From Pycnopodia helianthoides (lineage: Eukaryota > Echinodermata > Asteroidea > Forcipulatida > Asteriidae), in the NCBI GenBank assembly GCA_032158295.1, contig CM063262.1, positions 9,309,977-9,373,976 on the forward strand: a stretch of 64,000 bases of DNA. The letters are read 5' to 3'. Positions 58,961-64,000 of this stretch are shown here, in pieces. The translations under genes were made by a program, and so were the position numbers. Below the pieces are notes generated by a model, which searched no databases, had not been told where the DNA came from, and was given only the letters and a program-made list of their open reading frames with translations. How positions within the stretch are numbered: position 1 is the stretch's first letter; each line of letters starts with the position of its first letter.

Positions 58961-59597
58961 CCAAGTGAATCACCAGTTTCACGAGGCCCCACGACCGATT
59001 GCCAAACTTGTATCTAACACACTAGCCTACACTCTAGTAAAAAAAAAAAAAACCAGCAGTACATCACTAACTAACACTAGACCTAGTAACACAACACCAC
59101 CAGTCACCAGTTCAATAAATGATTGCCACGACTCGAGTCAAAGTTGGACTTCTGTCAAAACGGTCACATGTGTAGTTCATCGGTTCGATTTCCTTCCCTA
59201 CATACATGTAGGTCATAGTACATAGGATTATCATTCGAGAGTGACACATGCAATAGCTGTACATCAGCAGTCGAGGGATGGGATAACTGCCACGTTCAAT
59301 GCATGCTGCTGCTGCACACAATACAATGTACCCACATGAGAGTCAACTCGACCCACGAGCTGTACTGTGTGGTTATGTTGTGTCACATGATCTGAAACAA
59401 CAGTCACATGTCAAGCACTCGGGCCGGAAGCAGTTTTTTCCATACCACACGCTAGCTATTGTAAACACACAAAAGCTATGGGCGCTTCCCCAGATTCTCT
59501 ACTGTAGATCCCATAGTAACTGTGTGGTACTAAAATAAAATTGCGGGCCGGAATGGAAAGCCCTGCGCAAAAACGATCAGCTGGCATGCAGTTGTAG
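58761..59597. other. Gene-free, relatively GC-rich stretch
   Basis: A 153-residue + strand open frame (58764-59225) is Thr/Ser/His-rich with no domain. On the - strand it may include the SLC37 5' non-coding exon. Nothing else recognised. Confidence 0.45.
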
Positions 59598-59795
59598 GCT
59601 TGGTTCCAAGTCTGTGATCGTGGCTTTTCAGAAGTTTACCTGATGATAGCCAATACATTATTGCTGAAATAGCGCCCTCCTGTGGATTAACCCCGTCATT
59701 AGCCTACGGTGAGTAGGGCGTTTGATAGCTACTCAACGGGGCGTTTTGCATGGCTGGTGCACTACCGTGATCTCAGACTTGAAATCAAGTCTAAT
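59598..59795. mobile_element. Diverged inverted-repeat element
   Basis: Starts taggcttggttccaagtctg and ends cagacttgaaatcaagtcta, the same arrangement as 25215-25430 in opposite orientation. Confidence 0.55.
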
Positions 59796-59829
59796 CAGCT
59801 GTGGCTCTAAAACCGCTTGTCGGTGGCAC

Positions 59830-60227
59830 TTAAAGACACAGTACACGTTCGGTATTTGGAGCCTACTGATTGTGTTAATCCTGTATAATTGTAGGTACAT
59901 ACAATAAAACTAGCCTGTGAAAATTTCACTTCAAAAGGTGGTCGCGTTTTTGAGATATCACAGAAAAATCGGAGCGAATATTTCCACGCGCATGAAGAAT
60001 ATTCCCCGTAGGAATACAGTCTGAGAAGCGTTTCTAGAAACGCTTCTCAGATTCAAATTTGGGGGAATAAAAAGTGATATATTTTCCATAATCGTAGTAC
60101 CTCGAAGTTAAAAGTTTCTCAAAATTCATTATACTACCCAAGGCTGCTGTTCTTACCAAGTAGGCCTAAGTTTTTATTGCAGTTAATTTTCAGAGTCATT
60201 ACCAACGTGTACTGTGCATGCCTTTAA
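59830..60227 (-). mobile_element. R4-like miniature element
   Basis: Close relative of 52206-52597, with the palindrome GAAGCGTTTCTAGAAACGC in the centre and tips AGACACAGTACACG / CGTGTACTGTGC. Confidence 0.7.
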
Positions 60228-60610
60228 AGGCAGGATACACTTTTGGTAATTGTCCTAGACTAGTATCCTCACTTTGTGTATCCCAACGTATCCATAAAAT
60301 AACAGACCTGTGAAAATTTGGGCTCAATTGGTCATCAAAGTTGCAAGAAAATAATGAAAGAAAAAAAACCTTGTTGCATAGACGGAATTGTGTGCTTTCA
60401 GATGCCTGAAAGAGGCTTTATGCCTGAAGCCTTCTTCAGATTCAAATATTTTAGTGAGAAATTACCTCTTTCTCAAAAACTACATTTCTCACAATGTCAT
60501 TTCTCACAAATTGTTTTATACTGTCAGCAGCTCTCATGTGCTCTTTACCAAGTAAGTTTTTATGGTAAAGTATTTCTCGAGTAATTACCAAAAGTATCAA
60601 CTGCCTCAAG
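60224..60610 (-). mobile_element. TTAA-family element, back to back with the previous one
   Basis: Starts AGGCAGGATACACTTTTGG at the TTAA shared with 59830-60227. The right end (aagtatcaactgcctcaagg) is degenerate. The interior resembles R2 and the fragment at 34060-34285. Confidence 0.6.
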
Positions 60611-61029
60611 GGGCTGCTGTGTCGGTCATTCGATCGACAATTGTTTCACATCTTCTCGAAACAAACGATAGCGAAAAAGTGAGCACACAAGATGGAGGGA
60701 AAGGGTTAGTATATGTAGACCAATACTCAATGATTAAGCGAAGGCTTGTATAGAAGACTAGAGCCTAGACCCTTGCTCACGTGGGAAACAAGAAAACCTG
60801 CAGGTAACGCAAAGCAAAACAAAAAACTGACTGTGGATGCAATAAGAGGAATACATGTACGTCTCAACTACCGTTTACTCAATTCACGACATCGCACAAG
60901 TCTGCGCACATTATTTGCGATTAATTTCACGACATTGCACACGTCTACGCACTTAATTTGCAATATGCGATGTCCCTTCAGAGCCACCATACCAATTAAG
61001 GGATGCATATTTGAGAACGTTAATGTGGT

Positions 61030-61475
61030 GAAACTGGTGATTTCTGGTCACACCGTGGTGACACTGTATGGTGACACTGTGATCTCTGTATGGTCACACG
61101 TACTGTGGTGACACTGTGATCACACTGTGTGGTGACTCTGTGGTCTCCATGGTGATCACAGTGTGCTCACACTGATCACACTGTGGTGACACTGTGATCA
61201 CACTGTGGTCGACCTTTGGCCACACACTATATGGGGACACTGTGATCTCTATGGTCGCAATGTGGTGACACTGAACGCACTGAAAATTGACACTGTGGGG
61301 ACACTGTGATCTCTATATGGCCACATGGCGGTGTAACTGTGATCACACTGTGATGACAGTGTGTGGTGGCCACACTGTGGTGAGAGTGTGATTGCCTCAC
61401 TGTGGTTACACTGCATTTGATCACACTGTGTGGCGACACTGTGATCCAATGGTCATACTGTGGGACAATGTTCAA
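61030..61475 (+). repeat. Minisatellite GTGGTGACACTGTGATCACA
   Basis: Irregular array built from GACACTGTG, GTGATCACACTG and ATCTCTATGG modules. Confidence 0.92.
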
Positions 61476-61659
61476 CTGCGTGTGGTCTCGGGTTCCAGAC
61501 GCATCGCGACTACACAGCTGTCTACTAAGGCCTTGACGAAAGGCTAGCTTTATTCGTGTCCCGTATGCCTAATTGCAAGACGGTCGCATTATAGCCGTAA
61601 GTGCATTATTTATTTAAAGCGTTTCAATGGCCCGTCGTAACCATATATTTGAAACGACC

Positions 61660-64000
61660 ATTTTATCTTCATGGCAAGAGTGCTGTAGTTATTATTAATA
61701 ATGAATATAAACTGTTTGGTCAGTTGGTTAATTTTTGGCAAGAGTCTTAAAGAGGTGCTCCAAGGTCGAATTTCGGTGTTGTGATGCACTTGTAGAGAGA
61801 GTCCTTATGAAAGTGCAAGACTATTACTGGTCTCCAACCTCACGTTAAAACGGTACCAAATTTAATTGTGTTTAATACCCCTCCAGCGCGAATTTTGTCA
61901 ACATCAAAAAAGGCCAGTGACGTAACATTCCAAATACATGCGTTTATACATTTTTTTGTACAGGTAATCTTTAGTTCCTTCCTGAATTTCGACGATAATA
62001 AAAAAAAAAAACAGCGCTGAATTTGACCTTTTTTCTTGTCTGAAAAATTCCTCTTTAGAATGTAGACACCTGTTGCCAATGACGTCATGTCACAAATTTC
62101 GCTCTGAAAGCAGTATGAAATAAAATGACATATGACACCATTTAAACGCAAGGTTACAAACTTGTCCGTATTTTAATAACTTTTATAAGGACTCCATCTA
62201 TTGAAAAATCAGCGAATCACATAAATGAGTTTGACCTTAAGGCCCCAGTTTAATTATAAAGACTTGTTGTTTTACTAATTTCCTAAAAACTAGTTCAAGC
62301 AAAACTATTTAAAGGGAAGTTTTCCACCATGACCATCTTTATTCAATGTAAGTTTATTTATGTGCAAATGGGCAATTCTTCGGTAACGAAATTACGCCAA
62401 TTTGTCACTTTGTCAAGGCTTATTCTTTCCCAAGAAAATATGTTCTATGCTAGACAACTAATCTAAACATGGAAAGGGAGCCAAGACCCAAAAGAATTGA
62501 TTGACCCCCCCCCCCAAAAAAAAGACTACCCTTTAAGGGGCCGAGTTTTATATCGGTAACGGAATTATGGGCAGAGGACAAGCATATTTGAGTTCTCGCA
62601 TTTAAATTAATAAAACTCTCTGAAGTTTTGAACTTTTTTAATTGGACACTACCTGTTTTTTCTAGAGTTTAGGGGTATTAACTACAATGCAGAACAACAA
62701 TCTCACGTTGTCACAAGTTGAAAAATTCAAAGCACAACTTGAGAGAAGAATCCACAAGACTTGTAGTATAATTTTTACTGGATCAGACCAGATTTTTTTT
62801 ATAGGAGAAGATTTATCTCAATTAGTAGGCCTATGGCACTGTATGGATACTTTACACTACTCAACGGAATTGAAAGTTATAAGACTCAAAGTCAACATTT
62901 GAACATCATTTTTTTTTATCAAACAGTGTGCTGTTTATTATTCAAATGAAAAACACAAGACTGCCGGACTTGTCTCGTCGAGTTTACTGGCCGGACACTA
63001 AAATTACTGGCCTCTGGCTTGTAAGTACAGTAATAATTTCAAGCCCTGCTAAGTATGCATGATTGTTATATTTACCCCAGGTGGAACAACTGTCTTCCAA
63101 CGATAAGAAACTGAAGTTAGGGCCGTTTCACTGTGAGGGAGAGAGAAAAAGAAACACTCCATTTACTAAGACGAACCTAACAGTGAATTAGCCTACTCAA
63201 CTACTGTACAGTCACACAAAATATGTATAATTTTTTTCTGAAAAAAAGAAAGCCTACTAAATTGATAGATCACAGTATAACCTGTGAAGTCACTTTGTCT
63301 GAAGCACCCCACTGATTTGAATACAATTCAATAAGTATAAAAGTTCAGTCTCCAAAGATTGCCTAAAGGAGTAAAAGCAACTATTGGACATTGAAATTTC
63401 CTTGAGAAATTATAAATTAAAAATAGTTTGCTTTAAACTTGATCACTGATGTCTTAATTAAAGCTGCAAGTGGTGAGAATTATGGTTGAACGACAAAGAT
63501 CACGCCGTGTTCAAAGTTTGCGCCTGAGCTGCCCTATTTCAAAATCATGCAAGGAAACAAAGTTTGCACCCTCACAAAATGGCACACCGCAATTATTTTT
63601 AAAGGATTCAAAAGATTGCGCACAACATATCAATGTTTTAGTATTCAGATTTCATAATTATTGATCGCAGTTTAATAATAATATATGAAGTATGTAAAAA
63701 AGCACTGAACTGCTGAAGAAGGAAAACAATAATTGACATTATTGACTATTTATAAACAGATTTAAATACACGATGAGAGTGAATTTGCTAAACTGTAATT
63801 CCAGTCTTATACATTGTACCTGTACATGTACCTCCTTGGTTTTTAAAGGAACATTAAAGAATTGGTTTTGCTAACAAAACAGTTGCTGGCAGTGTAAGCA
63901 CTTTATGTAATCATACATAAACTGACAAACCTGTAGAAGTTTGAGATCGATCGGCCATCTGGGTCACCAGAAAATAATGAAAACCCGATTACACATTTGC
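61660..64000. repeat. 2.3-kb segmental duplication, copy 2 (runs off window)
   Basis: Direct copy of 55975-58746, with a few substitutions, a 6-bp insertion (about 62829) and no tRNA-like insert. Confidence 0.9.
63843..64000 (+). mobile_element. R1 miniature element, cut by window end
   Basis: Left 158 bp of an R1 copy, same flank (ccttggtttt) as the 58350 copy, so it was duplicated with the surrounding unit. Confidence 0.83.

Noticed and set aside
58764..59225. 153-residue + strand frame as a gene
   Set aside because: Low-complexity Thr/Ser/His/Pro composition, an AAAA-run and no domain or splice context.
61227..61475. His/Ser/Val-rich frames on the - strand
   Set aside because: Translations of the GTGGTGACACTGTG minisatellite.

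Overview
This is a window of an animal nuclear genome. Two genes can be read as short exons with GT/AG junctions and compatible phases, and most of the rest is introns packed with transposon remnants. A (TTAGGG)n-type interstitial array, abundant miniature elements flanked by TTAA, tRNA-derived SINEs and 3' ends of non-LTR retrotransposons suggest a marine invertebrate deuterostome. An echinoderm is my best guess, from general knowledge of such repeat families and not from any search.

Left end, + strand (745-7742): the middle of a gene encoding a fibronectin type III (FN3) domain. Two exons (745-902, 2026-2230) form one phase 1-1 FN3 module. They are followed by a 57-bp Ser/Thr-rich linker exon (5876-5932) and a 27-bp microexon (7716-7742), all in compatible phase. 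Its 5' part lies outside the window. The 3' part was not found with confidence; weak candidates lie at 8557, 9004 and 20642.

Centre and right, - strand (53159 down to 26698): a complete SLC37-family (SLC37A2-like) sugar-phosphate/phosphate exchanger gene. I reconstruct 15 coding exons that join without a frame break into a 495-residue, 12-helix major-facilitator protein. Start codon 53122, stop 26700-26698. The FN3 gene and the SLC37 gene are convergent.

Repeats: at least four related families of 350-420 bp elements lie between TTAA tetranucleotides (here called R1 to R4), plus an 803-bp element with R1-like tips. Two 'empty' paralogous sites inside the window show directly that R1 and R2 inserted at TTAA. 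Other miniature inverted-repeat families include one palindromic 249-bp element with a 9-bp target duplication. A roughly 1.3-kb segment is tandemly duplicated around SLC37 coding exon 14, and only one copy keeps the exon. A 2.3-kb segment at 55975 recurs at 61660 and runs off the window end. Minisatellites lie at 14.7, 46.2, 51.7 and 61.0 kb.

The stretch 9.3-26.6 kb and the region right of 53.2 kb hold no gene I can support. No CRISPR arrays, bacterial operons or intact autonomous transposons were seen.
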